Positions 34,755 to 46,728 of a stretch of DNA of 64,000 nucleotides are shown here, piece by piece. This stretch comes from Lepas anatifera. Lineage: Eukaryota; Arthropoda; Thecostraca; Lepadidae. The stretch is from the NCBI GenBank assembly GCA_034440635.1, contig JAOTON010000200.1:930001-994000 (forward strand), given 5' to 3'. Both the position numbers and the translations under genes were made by a program. The notes below the pieces were generated by a model. It saw only the letters and a list, made by a program, of their open reading frames with translations. It was not told where the DNA came from and made no database searches. The stretch's first letter is position 1; every line of letters begins with the position of its first letter.

Positions 34755-34852
34755 TATTTGGAGGTGCTCAAAACGCTATTGGGCGTGCCCAGCAGATCAT
34801 TAGGGGTGCCGGGCACCCCCAAAGAGACATAAATCCACGCCCCTGCGCACGA
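34755..34852. mobile_element. MITE right-end fragment
   Basis: Ends in CCACGCCCCTG, the inverted form of the CAGGGGCG terminus used by other MITEs here, and holds a 17-base palindrome GGGGTGCC-G-GGCACCCC at 34803-34819. No left end was located. Confidence 0.35.
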
Positions 34853-35197
34853 GTACATCAGCTCCTCTGTCACCTTTTGTGAGCCACTGTCTTTAAGCGG
34901 GGTATTTTTTGTTCTGTCTGCGTTGTCGCAAACACAGGAGCACAATTAGCCGGTCGCACGCCGCGGCCCCGATAGCCTTCTGCGGTCCTGGGAAGACGCG
35001 GGCGTCCAGATAGTCACGATGTTTCCAGGAACAGGAACTTGTTACCAAAATTCTGCTGACAGAAGTCTCAAGGACCCGAAACACACAGTTTTCATTTGAA
35101 ACGCAGGCAATGAGAAAAAATTGTAATACCTATTATCTTCTGAAAACAACATCTGCCTGGGTGACCTCACACCAGTGCAATTGACTTTACCAACAGT

Positions 35198-36354
35198 CAG
35201 TGGCAGAGCCAGGACAATATTTCGGAGGGGGACTACGTGCCTCGAGCCTCCCCCGCCATTGCCTCGGAACAGCCTCCGGCTATTCATTAACCCTCGCCCA
35301 CCGGGGCATCGATGGCCCCCTAAGGTTTTTCGGGATAGCAGAAAACGACGAGGCGCAGCACCGGGTTGAGGGCTCACTCTCACTGCATCATTTTTCCATC
35401 ATCCCTGAAATTTCTTATCCCGGGTCACCCAAGGTGGTCACCAGACGGGTCACAAGGTCACCTCACTTCAACTTTAGAGCTCTGTAAGAGCCATTTAAGT
35501 CGATCGATTTGAAACTTCCTACACTTCATGACCCCTCCGGTCTACAGGTGTTATCGGGATTTTTGATTTCGTGCCCTGAGGTCAGGTCCGAGGCGACCTC
35601 TCATTGGAAAGCATGGGGAAAACCTGTTTCATGATATAAAAGCTACAAAATGATTGCAAATACTCAGACTGCTCAGAACAGCGTTTTTGGACACCCTTTC
35701 ACGGATCCCAGGGTCATATTTACCCTTTGACTTTTCCAGGTCATCAGTCACCGGGTAAAACAGTATTTTGACAATAACTTTTGACCTAATTAAGCTAGAG
35801 CGGTGAAACAAACATCATCGTGTTTGTCTTGTCACTGGCTTTCATTTGATATACGGCAGGTCACTTTTGACCTTTCGTGACCTCAGGTCATATTAGGTCA
35901 CGAGGTGACCTCTGGCGGTCAAACCACTGGCGGGAGGTCTTTCGTTCCACATAGTGGAAAAGTACTGGCAATTTCCTATCAAATGAACTTTACCAGGCCT
36001 CAATAGCTCTAATGACATAGAGTTATGACCAGTTTGCTTAATCATTGCATATTTGGTGAAAATAGCCGATCTTGACCTAATTTGACCTCTGAGGTCAAAC
36101 CATTGACCTGAGCACTAAAACATGCGAAGTAATTTCTACTGAATTCACGCGAGCTTTCTATTGCACTTTGATTTGGCTAACGCCCTATTTTGAGTTAGAG
36201 GGGGCCATCATGCCCCCGGTGGGGCAAGGTGGCGCCGATCCCCGTGGGCGCGGGCTAAATATGGGGAAGTGCCTATATCCTAGTGTTATGGCAACGTGCT
36301 ATGACATTTGGAGGGGGTGGGCTTGAGCCCCTAGCCCCCTTGTATCCGGCACTG
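35198..36354 (+). mobile_element. hAT-like MITE (family H4) split by a family A insertion
   Basis: Left end CAGTGGCAGAGCCAGG; right end ATCCGGCACTG, an inverted terminus. Flanks CCAACAGT (35190-35197) and CCAGCAGT (36355-36362) match at 7 of 8. After removing the TTAA-flanked family A copy the host element is about 185 bp and resembles the intact MITE at 40994-41153. It gives a clear order: MITE first, family A second. Confidence 0.85.
35291..36254 (+). mobile_element. family A copy 2, with many small deletions
   Basis: Begins after TTAA (35287-35290) with CCCTCGCCCACC and ends GCGCGGG before CTAA (36255-36258). It aligns to copy 3 throughout with few substitutions but many 1-3-base losses, so it is 964 bp instead of about 1024. 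Even the right palindrome is reduced (GGCCATCATGCC). It carries the everted TGACCT-C-AGGTCA motif. No transposase frame. Confidence 0.85.
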
Positions 36355-36362
36355 CCAGCAGT

Positions 36363-36975
36363 CTAAGACCATGGCTATATTAAGGGGGTTCAGGTGTTGG
36401 TCAGTTACTTATACATAAATTCCGCCAACTATACCCGTCTTGCGACAGGTTTTTGGGGCAACACAAGATTGTTGACCCGAGTGTGGTGTCAAAATAGGAA
36501 GAAGAAGCCCAATGCAGCTTTATAGATGTGCTTCACCACTCAACTAGATGCAAATTGTCTGATATAACTGCCGTGGAGGAAAAAGCGAATGCATGCTCAA
36601 ATAAGCCGCATTAGATAGTTTTTGTCACCATACCCGAAAGGGCTTGAGCTTGCGACTGGTACAAAAACATGAGTAACTATATAACATGCCGGCCAATGCC
36701 TACATGTGCAGCTGTGTTGGTACATGGATAATTCTGCGTGGAAATTCAATCAGACCAGCCGAAGAAGATCAGGTATCAAGAAAATATCAATCTGAATGGA
36801 AAACAAACGAGACCACGGTATTTGCACTTGATGACCTTATAAGCCCTGTCGCATAGAAATGATTCCCTGCTGTCTGATATAAGGTTTTCATGCCTTTGCG
36901 ATTTAAGAGCAGCCTTATAGCGGTACGTGACTTACGCATGTGCTGAAACATTACATTTTATTGTTGCATTTGACA
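36363..36975. other. no gene recognised
   Basis: Non-coding spacer before a tandem repeat. Confidence 0.4.
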
Positions 36976-37495
36976 GCCAAAAAATGAACAGAGGGCGCTT
37001 AGGAAAATGGACCATTCAAGCACCACAAGCATTTCCTGAGTCATTCGTTTCTTTATTAGGCGCTCCTGGACATATGCTGAAAGTATGTACCTGGAGAATG
37101 AACTGGGCAAACCCGGAGAAATCAACACATCCATTCTGCTATACAAAACCTTGTATTTTTAGTTTACATTGCATAGGATCACAAGCATTTCCCCAGTCAT
37201 TCATTTCTCTACACGGCACTTGTATACGGTGAAAATAACTGGGGAACGAACGGGGGGAAACCTGAAGAAATCGACACATCCATAGTGGTACGCAAATGCT
37301 TGTAGTTTTTAATTGCAGTGTAGGAACACAAGCATTTCACCAGTCATTCGTTGCTCTACAAGGCGCTCGTGGACATACGCTGAAAATACCTGGAAAAAGA
37401 AGGAGGGGAAAGGGGAAGGGGGAAGCCCGGAGAAATCGACACGCAGATAGTGACACTCAAAGACTTGTTTTAGTTTACACTGTAGTGAAGACTGA
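36976..37495. repeat. three-copy tandem repeat of about 150 bp
   Basis: The phrase CACAAGCATTTC begins at 37024, 37180 and 37328, spaced 156 and 148 bases. Each copy continues with a CAGTCATTCGTT-like segment, a 'GCGCTCGTGGACATACGCTGAAA'-type segment and 'GGAGAAATCGACAC'. The open frames encode recurring QAF(P/H)xSF but lack further support as protein. Confidence 0.75.
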
Positions 37496-39408
37496 GGCTG
37501 CGGCACTTTGAAGCAGCATTGTCGAACAGCCACCCCGGACGATCTGGAGGTGTGCATGTACACAAGTGGTGCCACCAGCCGGGCATAGCACCTACTAGAG
37601 CACAGGACCCTCTAAAACCATGGCGGTAAGTCAGCTCCGACTACCGCCGGTCCGATCAGGCTCCGGAAGTACCAGCGGCTGGTGGGTGGTCGCCCCATTA
37701 AATCCTCCACCGCACTGGATGTTATTGTTTTGGCCGCGACACGGCCAGTTGTTTGCTATTTGTTATTGTGCTAGGTCATTGTGGTCATTGGTCATTGCAT
37801 GCTAACGGAGTTCTTACGGAACTTGGTGCATAGCGTTTATTTTTTCATGGTAATGTTGATTTTCCTGAGGTGTTGTGGTACCGATTTTTTCAATTACGTA
37901 AATACGACTTTTGAAACAATCTTTTTGACCTGTTTATTGAAATCAGACCAAGAGACCATGAATTCCCCCATTTCGGTCCTTGAGCCTAATAGACAACTCG
38001 GAATAGGATGAAAGCAGGATAAATGACCCTACACAAACATTTGTTTAGTATCGTCTAAAAAAAGTTGACTTTTGTGACGAATGTTAAGAGTGCAGAAGGC
38101 ACAATTCCATTACGCTTATAGGGCATTTTTTAACGTAAAAAGTCGATCTCATCTAATTTCAATAATAATTCACAGCAAAGTATTCAATAGTGACAACAGC
38201 CAAGTCAAATTAAAGGGGTTTCGACGCCAGCCTTCCCGGGTTATGAGGTAAAATGGTTTCTGCATTCCCGATGAATCACCACTAAGCGGCATGACGCCCT
38301 ATCGATGCGGAAGCCATCCATATGTAAGTGGCGCACCTGAAAGTGAACACATGAGGCTTGAGCCCTACCATCAACACCATACACCCACGTGACTTGGCTG
38401 CCTCGCTCGCCACGCGTCCACGTGACTTGGCTGCTTCGCTCAAAAGTCGGTGGGCATAAGCACCAGCCATTGGCAGAGCGCCGTTTCATTCGCTCTCGTC
38501 ATGCGCTGAGCCCGAGGCGTAACAAATAGCACCAGCACATGCAAAATAGCGTTTGCTGTTCAACGGCTATCGTTCGTGACTGGGACCAATATTTGCTCGG
38601 ACGGTTAGTGTGTATGGGTCTATACATGCGCCGTCGCCCCGTGCCGCCGGTTCGTCATGGCTAACTCGAACGTCGATAGCTTGAGGTATGGATTCAAGTG
38701 AAGAGGCTGCTTTTAGGCTAAAGCATTGGGAAGGGATCACTGAGATAGCGACCCTGATTAAGCGCTACCCGGTATTGGAGCCTCCATAGTGGTGATAACA
38801 AGCCGCATGAAAACCGGTCGGATAAACTGGATTCCGGAAAAATAGGGGACAGCGAGAAGATAACCTATCTCGCACCCAACCGCCTAATAGAATACCCTTC
38901 CCGTCCGCCGGCGTACCTTACGACTGAAATTGATTGCGTGGTCCGGTCTACAACCGTCCTTTTTCAGGGACGCCGGACAGCGAACATAAACCTGGGGAGA
39001 GAACAAATCACCGTCACATTGTTCTGGTTGGAGCAAACGATACGTTCCGAGGGGAAGGAAATTTACAGCAAAGGGAATAAAGGACAAATTGTAATGGCCT
39101 GTAATTATGTGTCGTAGATTTGTGCCCTGTTTCCAATTAGAATACTACAAATTGTGTTCTTCAGACTTACTGGTACTGCCAGCAGAAAGCAGCATAGCTT
39201 CTCTAAAAGAAAACTATAACAGGCTCATAAAAACATATATGAGCCTTTTAACTTATACCGCTGAAAACTCGGCTTCTGTAAGAAAAAGCGATGCATTACT
39301 GATTTTGTTTACACCAATAACATGACACTGATACGCAAAAGAAAATAACGGTCTAAAGTATCATTTTAGATCAGATCCATCGACAAAATTCAAAGATTCT
39401 CGTGTAGG
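37496..39408. other. no gene recognised; 33-bp duplication at 38387-38443
   Basis: Mostly featureless. CACGTGACTTGGCTGC occurs twice 33 bases apart at about 38387-38443. Other frames are under 85 codons. Confidence 0.4.
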
Positions 39409-39948
39409 CAGGGGCGAAGCCAAAGAAGGGGCCGCTGGGGTAGCCACCCTCCCCTCTGAGGGCCCGGAGTGCCCCCTGATGGCCCTCTCTGCCCAGGTGG
39501 GCCCTAAATGGTCCACTGAGCTCTCTTTGTCCGCTAGTAAATAACACTGCTAAGCGTTTTATCAGTTCAGAAGGAACTCAGGAATCGTGGCATTAAATAT
39601 AGGAAGGTAAAAGAAGTTCCTCCCAAAGAGGAGGAAATAGTTAAGCCTTTTTTCGAGCACCATTGATTTTCAATGTAATGAAGTAGGTACATAAATGTCT
39701 TATCATGGCGCAGTTGAGATATTCCAAGAGGGTTCATTTGTCTCAAGCAGCTTTTTGGGATGAGATTATGTGAAAAATCGATTTATTGAACTAAATCTAA
39801 TTTTTCAGTCGCTGCCGCCGCCACTCAAAAATATTTTTCTCACCGATAATTTTTTGCCCCAGCGGGGTCCTCTTAACGTCATTGTACGGCCCCTTCCAGT
39901 GCTGCCTCACTGAGCTCCTGGCCCTCTGCACTCCTGGCTACGCCCCTG
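39409..39948. mobile_element. hAT-like element, 540 bp, CAGGGGCG ends
   Basis: Left end CAGGGGCGAAGCC; right end GGCTACGCCCCTG. Flanks CGTGTAGG (39401-39408) and CCTGTAGG (39949-39956) match at 7 of 8. The subterminal region holds GTGCCCCCTGATGGCC-type words, like the interior array of the 5-kb element at 55398-60469, suggesting they are related. No transposase. Confidence 0.8.
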
Positions 39949-39956
39949 CCTGTAGG

Positions 39957-40360
39957 TAAGTACATTTGCATTTTTATCTGTATTTTATCGCAAACTGGTG
40001 ATCAGCTTTAAACTATTTGCAATTATGCTTGAGCTCACTATTCAGTGTTTGGCTAATAGCTGGGGAAAGGAAAATTCTGGGCTAGGTCCACGCTGCTTCA
40101 CAACTCAAAACTATGTCGACCATTGTTCTGTTAGAAAACGACGCCTGCAATTGCTGCAGAGAGAATGTCCAACATTTGTACCCAACAGTCACGTATCCCA
40201 CGTGGAGTTGTTCAATTTACGCCAGGGAATTTTTCGAGGAAAATGGCGCCATTCCTGTGGGGCGACACCTAAATAGCACCACTTGTGCGAATATATAGGA
40301 GGCCATCGATGTACGAAGGAGCTGTGAGCCGAGAACGGTGGCGATTGATTTGTCGGCCGA
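39957..40360. other. no gene recognised
   Basis: Non-coding; overlapping 61- and 92-codon frames share no recognisable domain. Confidence 0.4.
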
Positions 40361-40497
40361 CTCTGTTCAGCGGCCTTGATGGAACCGCCGAGACTGCTCA
40401 GCAGCCTTGACGGAACCGCCGAGACTGCTCAGCAGCCTTGACGGAACCGTCGAGACTGCTCAGCAGCCTCGATGGAACCGCCGAGACTGCTGAAACT
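40361..40497. repeat. 31-bp tandem repeat, about 4.5 copies
   Basis: Units of GAACCGCCGAGACTGCTCAG plus 11 further bases repeat with few differences. The unit contains CTGCTCAGCAG, itself nearly palindromic. No coding sign. Confidence 0.9.
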
Positions 40498-40985
40498 CTG
40501 GCGACTGGTGGTTTTTTACTCAGTGCCTCTCAGCAGAGTGGTAGTGCCAGCCGTAGCTGAAGAATAACAGCCTTAGTACTGTGGGCTTCAATAGCTCTTT
40601 TATTGATCCCAGCTAGGGAGATGAAGTGAACGGCCACTGGCACAGCATGGGACAAGAACATGTCCTGTGAACAAAGAGGTTCGAGTTAGACATTAGCGCG
40701 TCTGGCAAGCAAAGCCATCGACGCTGAGGAGAGCACTGCACTTCTTCAGGTTTATGATCTACTGTGCTATAGAAGTCCTTCCGATTCAAAGAATAGAGCG
40801 ACTACTGGGAGCTTTGACCCACGTTTTTCTGGAGGTGTAAGCTAAGCCTATCACGAACAAACTGTTGTATTTGGATACGCGCTGTGGAGCACAGACACAA
40901 TTATACTCATCCAGGCAAGAACTGACGTAAAACAGCACTCGATCAGAAGTAAGAACCCGGCGGCGGTTGGCCAATCGGAGTTGGA
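40498..40985. other. no gene recognised
   Basis: Spacer without visible features. Confidence 0.4.
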
Positions 40986-40993
40986 CTTCTGGT

Positions 40994-41153
40994 CAGCGGC
41001 GGATCCAGGGCTTAATTGTGGGGGGGCAAGGGGGCTTGAGCCTGCTCCGCCATTGCCTCCGGTCAGCGTCCGCCTATGTATCAAATATAAGCACTCGGAC
41101 ATTCGGGGAGGGGGGGCGCTTCAGCCCCCAGCCCCCCCTTGTATCAGCCACTG
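40994..41153. mobile_element. hAT-like MITE, 160 bp, perfect 8-bp target duplication
   Basis: Flanked by CTTCTGGT at 40986-40993 and 41154-41161, identical. Left end CAGCGGCGGATCC; right complement CAGTGGCTGAT. The interior (CCTGCTCCGCCATTGCCTCC) is shared with the split MITE at 35198-36354 and, inverted, with the one at 41494-41646. Confidence 0.9.
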
Positions 41154-41493
41154 CTTCTGGTTGTGATTGTTTCTTCGGTTCATCATTTCTGTTGGGACTG
41201 CAAGTCAAGTGTCAAATGCGCCGGACCCATCGCTTTGAGTCTGCTTCTTTCTGCCATCGATCAGGGTGAGAAAAAGAGGAAGTATGCAGTTATATCTTAT
41301 TTTAGCGTAAGAAGTGTCCGCTCGGGGAGAGTTGGCATCAATCCCCTTGGAGCGATTACGGGATTAAACATCTGGGAGCAATTGCGGGATCAACCTTCTG
41401 GGATGGACGGCAGAACAGATCCTCTGGGGCCAAAGAGGCGGGGTCAACAATGTCTTATTTTCTGTTGATGTTGACGCACCTAATCATTTCCAC

Positions 41494-41646
41494 CAGTGAC
41501 GGACACAAGGGGGACTAGGAGGGCTCAAGACTCCCCCGAAATGCCAGTGTCTACAGTTAGTACATGACCGGAGGCTGCTCCGAGGCAATGGCGGGAGAGG
41601 CTCAAGCCCTCTAACCCCTCGAAATGCTGTTCTGGATCCGCCACTG
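41494..41646. mobile_element. hAT-like MITE, 153 bp
   Basis: Ends CAGTGACGGACAC and GGATCCGCCACTG are inverted. The interior carries GGCAATGGCGGGAGAGGCTC, the reverse of the neighbour at 40994-41153. The flanking octamers match only 4 of 8, so the duplication has decayed or one end is shifted. Confidence 0.65.
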
Positions 41647-44287
41647 TCTTCTAGCATGATCTTTTGTATTTACCCCGTTCTAAAGTGTCAGTGGCCATAA
41701 GCGTAGGAGCGTCCAGAACATTTGAGCGGCTGCATTTTGAAGTCGTTTCTTTTCATTCAACGCCATGGGGGTCAATGGTTGAAAATCTTGAATATGGGGG
41801 CATGGCCCCCTGCCCCCTTGTTCCTACATCTATGTTAGTGGCTATTTTTAGTGAGCACAGCTATCGAGTTAGTACGAATTCTCAACAAAATTGAGCACAG
41901 ATCTAGTAACCGCAAGATAAACGAAAACAAGCCATCACCATGATGGAAATAATCGTTACATGAGGTCGTTACTTTGAAGCTATCCAGCCTTGCTTGCTTG
42001 AAGCCTGCTCGAGTTGCCACGATAGCGTCGTACCACGTGATCCAGCAGCGGTAACGATGAAACTGGCTAATGGCACATGGAGGGCACAGGCCTGCCCTGG
42101 CCAGCCTGCGGGGCAAGGTCACAGATGACGTCATCCAACCCAAAACTACCCAAAGTATGACTTCCCTGGCTTCTTCTCCGTACTTGCTGCTTTTGACCCT
42201 TATTCCTTACGAGCTCTCAAAATAAATGCATGAATAGAGTTTGAAGACAGTTACATTTCTATAATATATAAACACCCATCAGAGCCTTATACCCATTAGC
42301 TGATATGGTATGCTGTTGTGGTACGTCTATTTCTGTAAAAAGTTGTTGGCATATCTTATAACGGGAATCTACGCATTAGCATAAAACATTGTACATTATA
42401 CTTCCATTTGAAATAAAATTTCGTTATGCATCCACTACCTTAGGCCTGTGGCTGATAAACCATGATTCGCATGTATTAGGGTTTCTAGTCAGCCCATCAG
42501 TACATTGAGACTCTTTTTACGGCCGTCAACTGCAAATTGAGCCCAGTCGCGTGCTTGCATAATTTCTTTGTTGACTAATTTGAGGCTGATAAAGCCCAAG
42601 TTTGCCACGGAGCGCTACTCAAGTCTGAAATACAGCCAATCGTTGTTAAATACTGCAGCCGCCGGATCATTTAAAGCCAGCACTGCCGTCAGTCATGGTA
42701 AATCATAGCTCCTATAAAGCTACGTCTGGCTTTGAACTACATATTTGAGTAGACAGGAATGGCTCAGTTCTCCTGACCTGCCCCAATGCAGGGCACCGAG
42801 CGGCACTTTACTGGGGACTCAAATTTGTCTGAATATCACTGAGGATATGAAAACGGCGAATTGCTGTGTCAATAGACATGTCATGTGCTGTAGGTGGTGG
42901 TGGTGGAGGGGTCTACCAGCTGATTGTCTAAATCAGCTGGCGGATATCCAAGTGCATATGAGAGCGACCCACAAACAGGGAGTTGAATAGGCCAAACAAG
43001 CTCTCCCAGCTCTCCCTTTCGTCACAGCTATTGTTCTTGTGTATCTTGTATGCCACTTTAAACCAACATGTAACTGAAGTGTATTCTTTTGCACAATGAG
43101 ATTCTTTGAACAACCAGGAACTTCATGAGGTTGTGTTCTATCCACGTATCCCAGAATATGAATCTGTACCCGACCTACTAAAACCTTTGCAGAATCTCCA
43201 CCTCAGAGGCCGTTTGTGTAGCAATTTTCTGAATGTACCGTTTGATCATTTTCGGCGGTGGTGGACAGACGTAACCGGCTGGTATTGCACCCATATTGAA
43301 GTTTTGTCAGCGCCACTTATGGTCTCGGTCTGACGAGTGATTCGTAGCCTCACCTTTATGAGACGTGCATTGGATGCGCTGTGTACTTTATTGCATAGCT
43401 AGTCTTGCTACTTTAGCTTCTGAATCCTAATCTCGACTTAAGCTTTGCAACAGCCCTCTGTTGTTACCGTTATTAGCATACCCTTAGCTTGTTTTACGTT
43501 TTTGTGCTCTATATGCTCTGTGAACCTGTAGTATTTGCAGCAAGTCTAAACGGTGTACGAACTGGACCCTCATCTCACCTCAGTACACATCGTCGCTGGG
43601 TCCTCGTTTCCTGATACTCCGATTACTAGCTCAGTTTTTTCTCTCCTAACACAGAAATAACTTTGCTCATATGTGTGCCTTACCTTATGTGTGCCCATCC
43701 ATACCAGCCAGCATGCCTTGAAATAAAATGGGTCCTCACCTTGCCTGAAAACTTACCTCAGACACATCGTTGCTGCGTCGAGTGAGCCGTCCGGTACCTG
43801 GCTCGCTCTGTCCCACTTCGACCCCCGTCGCTGTTCGTCGCCCGCCGCACTCGGCATCAGTCGGTTTCGTCTGCGCTCGAATTCGCCCGTCACGCGCGCG
43901 TATGATCCCTAATAGTAGTGGTACCGCCCGTATTTAATACCCTCCGTCACTACACCGACGCCGATCCACTTCGTTGACTCGAACGCGTACTAGTATCGAA
44001 CTCGAACTCGTAGTCCCGCGTGCGTGCGCGTCCGTGCTCGTCCGTTCGCGCCCCCCCTCTGCACTCATCGCTCCTTAACCCCGGTGCCATCCTCTACATA
44101 TCAGTTCTCTCCTTTTGTTGTGGCGTGCTTGTGTATGAATGGATGTATGCATACATCTTACGGATCTAAGCCGACAATTGTGAAGCATCGATATGTTGAG
44201 CACAAGCTGGTCCATTTCCAACACAGTGGTAGTAGTAGTATTCCACTTGTTTCGAGAAGAAATTCACAGGTATCTTATGATATCATT
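41647..44287. other. no gene recognised; CpG-rich patch at about 43.78-44.10 kb
   Basis: A MITE-like scrap (GGGGGCATGGCCCCC) lies at about 41797-41811. A CpG-dense segment at 43.78-44.10 kb could be a small CpG island, but no transcript evidence is visible. The rest is featureless. Confidence 0.4.
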
Positions 44288-44675
44288 CAGTGGCGGATCT
44301 AGCCAGTCGGTTTGGGAGGGGCAAACCAGAGTCAAAAGACGAAAAGCAAAAAAAACGTCACGCCGTTAAAGCTGCGCTACAATATCACTTGCCGGTAGAA
44401 TTTTGAGTATTTGGGGCGAAAAGCAAAAAAACCTTACGGGATGAAAAATATGCGCTCGAGATACTTTTCCCAGTCCGAGGCGCAATATTTACACTGAACT
44501 TAACTGGTTCTGTGGGAAGTTAAGAGTTGCAGCACCAAAATATTGCTTATAAACTAAAAATGAGTCGGGGGAAATAAGGAGGTCGATCACTTTGGGGAGG
44601 CAAAAACAGTTTTGCCCCGAGCTTTTCCGTTTGGGGGGGGCAAATGCCTTTTTGCCCCCCTTGGATCCGCCACTG
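44288..44675. mobile_element. hAT-like MITE, 388 bp, CAGTGGCGGATC ends
   Basis: Left end CAGTGGCGGATCTAGCC; right end GGATCCGCCACTG. Flanks ATATCATT (44280-44287) and ATATCATA (44676-44683) match at 7 of 8. The interior has two GGGCGAAAAGCAAAAAA-like segments. Non-coding. Confidence 0.88.
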
Positions 44676-44683
44676 ATATCATA

Positions 44684-45720
44684 ATCCATGCTGATCCTCA
44701 GGACGTTGGTCCCTCCAGTATTACGTGGAGGACTAACGCCTCATCAGTTTCTTCACCACCGTCATCGTCATTGCCGGTGTTTGGGAGGCAACGTCACCAC
44801 TGGGCATGTTGGGCCCGCACTGCTGGCTGCTATTTAGATGGGCCATGCGGTGCGATCCTTCCTGTACATTGTTTTTTTTGACTGGGTATCAATGCGGGAT
44901 TGCTGGACTCAAAGGGGCACATTTCAATACCCCAAACGGCTCTTTTCGTCCTGAAAGATTCTAGTTCTTTTTTTATCACATAGTGAGATTAAAACATTGT
45001 GAGTTTCACAATCATTCATTTCTGGCAGCTGCCTTTTTAAGTTTAAATCAGGCTAGTTTTGCGGCCTTCATGGCGGTCACTTGAAGTGGTTTAATTTTGG
45101 CGTGACATTTTACACGCCGCATCATTCATTACTCGAAAAAATTATGCATAGAGTGCGCTTAGCCTCCTGTCATCAGCTTATACAATGCTAAAAACTATCC
45201 CATTGCTTGGAATCTCGCTGAACGCCAGCAAATCTTTGGTTGCACTGAGGGACTTGAAATCCCGCAGAGTGAGAACTCGTGTGCTTGACTGGTCATCTCC
45301 CCAGCTTCATAAACCCTCACTAGATGTCCAGCAATGTTGACTTTTGACACTGGCAGACTCAGCTGCGTAATTCAGGGAAGGCACTGCGCGTACCTATTGT
45401 CAAGGAAGGGTGGGTTCGCAATCCATCTTGTGCAGGTCGCTCAGGTGTTTGTCCACAGTTCCCCGAGCGGGACCGCCGGCTCGGCGACTATTTTTAACGG
45501 CGGACAGTTCCGTGAAGGGCCGAGGCTGCTGGGAGACAGGTTTCAGAACCACAATGACAAGTTTTCAACCTCTGAATTTGAACAACAATATATTATTCCT
45601 GTCGCAGCAAATTTATTTGCAGGCGCCATGTACCAGCGGCGGCGCTTGAACATTTTGACAGCCTAGGCACGAATGGCTTAGAGGTAAGGACGTCGCCCAG
45701 GCTTTTTACCTGATAGTAGA
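44684..45720. other. no gene recognised
   Basis: Frames of 110 and 79 codons overlap at 45334-45666 without a recognisable domain. A weak tRNA-like B box (minus strand, about 45250) has no convincing A box. Confidence 0.4.
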
Positions 45721-46728
45721 CAGGGGCGGATCCAGCAGGTCGACCGGAGGTGCGGCAAGCTCAGATCGATAAGCAAAAATAATATTTATGTTTAAATCTT
45801 TAATATTATACGAATTAAAAATATATAAAAACATTTGTCGGTGTATCGTGGAAACGGTTATGCGGCAGCATATGAAGGTAGGGTAGAGTGGGATAACGCG
45901 CCCACCTGGGTAAGACGCCTACTACTATGTCCAGGCTCATGTAAGAACTGTAACCTCCATCTAATATTTTTTTGATAGCGGCCTTTCTGATCCGGTCCTG
46001 GGCATGATTGGACGCGCCCAGTAAACTCCGGTATTTTTCAGCAAACATTTGCCACTTTTTGCATCTCCGGAAATAAAAAACAAGCTATCTTAAAGTTGCG
46101 ATTGTACTCTATGCGATGTAAATGTGCTCACCCTATCAACTTTGCCACTTAATTGTCTTACAACGTAAGTATAATGACATTCCTATTTGTTCACGTGAAG
46201 CAAAAGGTACAATGTACGCTGGGAATTTTATGACGGCCTTTTCATCCGGGGATTGGGCGTTTTACCCCGCTATCGGGGTAAAACGCCTTTTTACATGGTC
46301 TCAAGAAAAATAAATTTCGCACACTTTGCATCGTGTCAGAATCACACATTTCTATCTGAGTGTAGAAAAACGGTAAAAGAACTTAACGAAGAAAAAATAA
46401 AGTAATTCCGCCCTGGCAGGATAGGTACAGACGAATGCTCCCTTACCGTATGCGTCTTACCCCACTCTACCCTACAAGGCTAGATTCAAGAAGGATAGGT
46501 AGGTGGGTAAGTAAGCCAGGAAGGACAAGGTACTCACGAGAGCTTCCCATTTCAAGGATGGCTTAGGCACTTTCCATTATTTTCCGCATCTTTTCGGCAT
46601 CATTCCAATGTTTTAACTGCCCTCAATATTGTTACGGACGGCTTTGTTGTACGAAGAACGCACCATCCACGATAATACTCGGTTTACGAATAGATCCCCT
46701 TAAATATGGATCCATAGCTACGCCCCTG
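45721..46728. mobile_element. CAGGGGCG-ended element, about 1 kb, containing a second element
   Basis: Left end CAGGGGCGGATCCAGC; right end AGCTACGCCCCTG. Only GTAGA is shared directly at the flanks (45716-45720, 46729-46733), shorter than the usual 8 bp, so these may be the ends of one decayed element or a chance pairing of two. It encloses the TA-flanked element at 45878-46475. Confidence 0.5.
45878..46475. mobile_element. MITE with GTAGGGTAGAGTGGG inverted ends
   Basis: Left GTAGGGTAGAGTGGGATAA and right complement GTAGGGTAGAGTGGGGTAA are an inverted pair. A TA dinucleotide lies just inside each end, and AAG is shared outside; either could be the target duplication, so the superfamily is unclear. 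The centre carries a perfect hairpin at 46256-46287 (GGCGTTTTACCCCG, loop CTAT). Confidence 0.7.

Noticed and set aside
45234..45310. tRNA-like sequence on the minus strand
   Set aside because: B box fair (TTCAAGTCC) but the A box is poor and no cloverleaf forms.
45721..46728. Firm hAT call for the 1-kb CAGGGGCG pair
   Set aside because: Only five flanking bases match instead of eight, so it is listed at reduced confidence.
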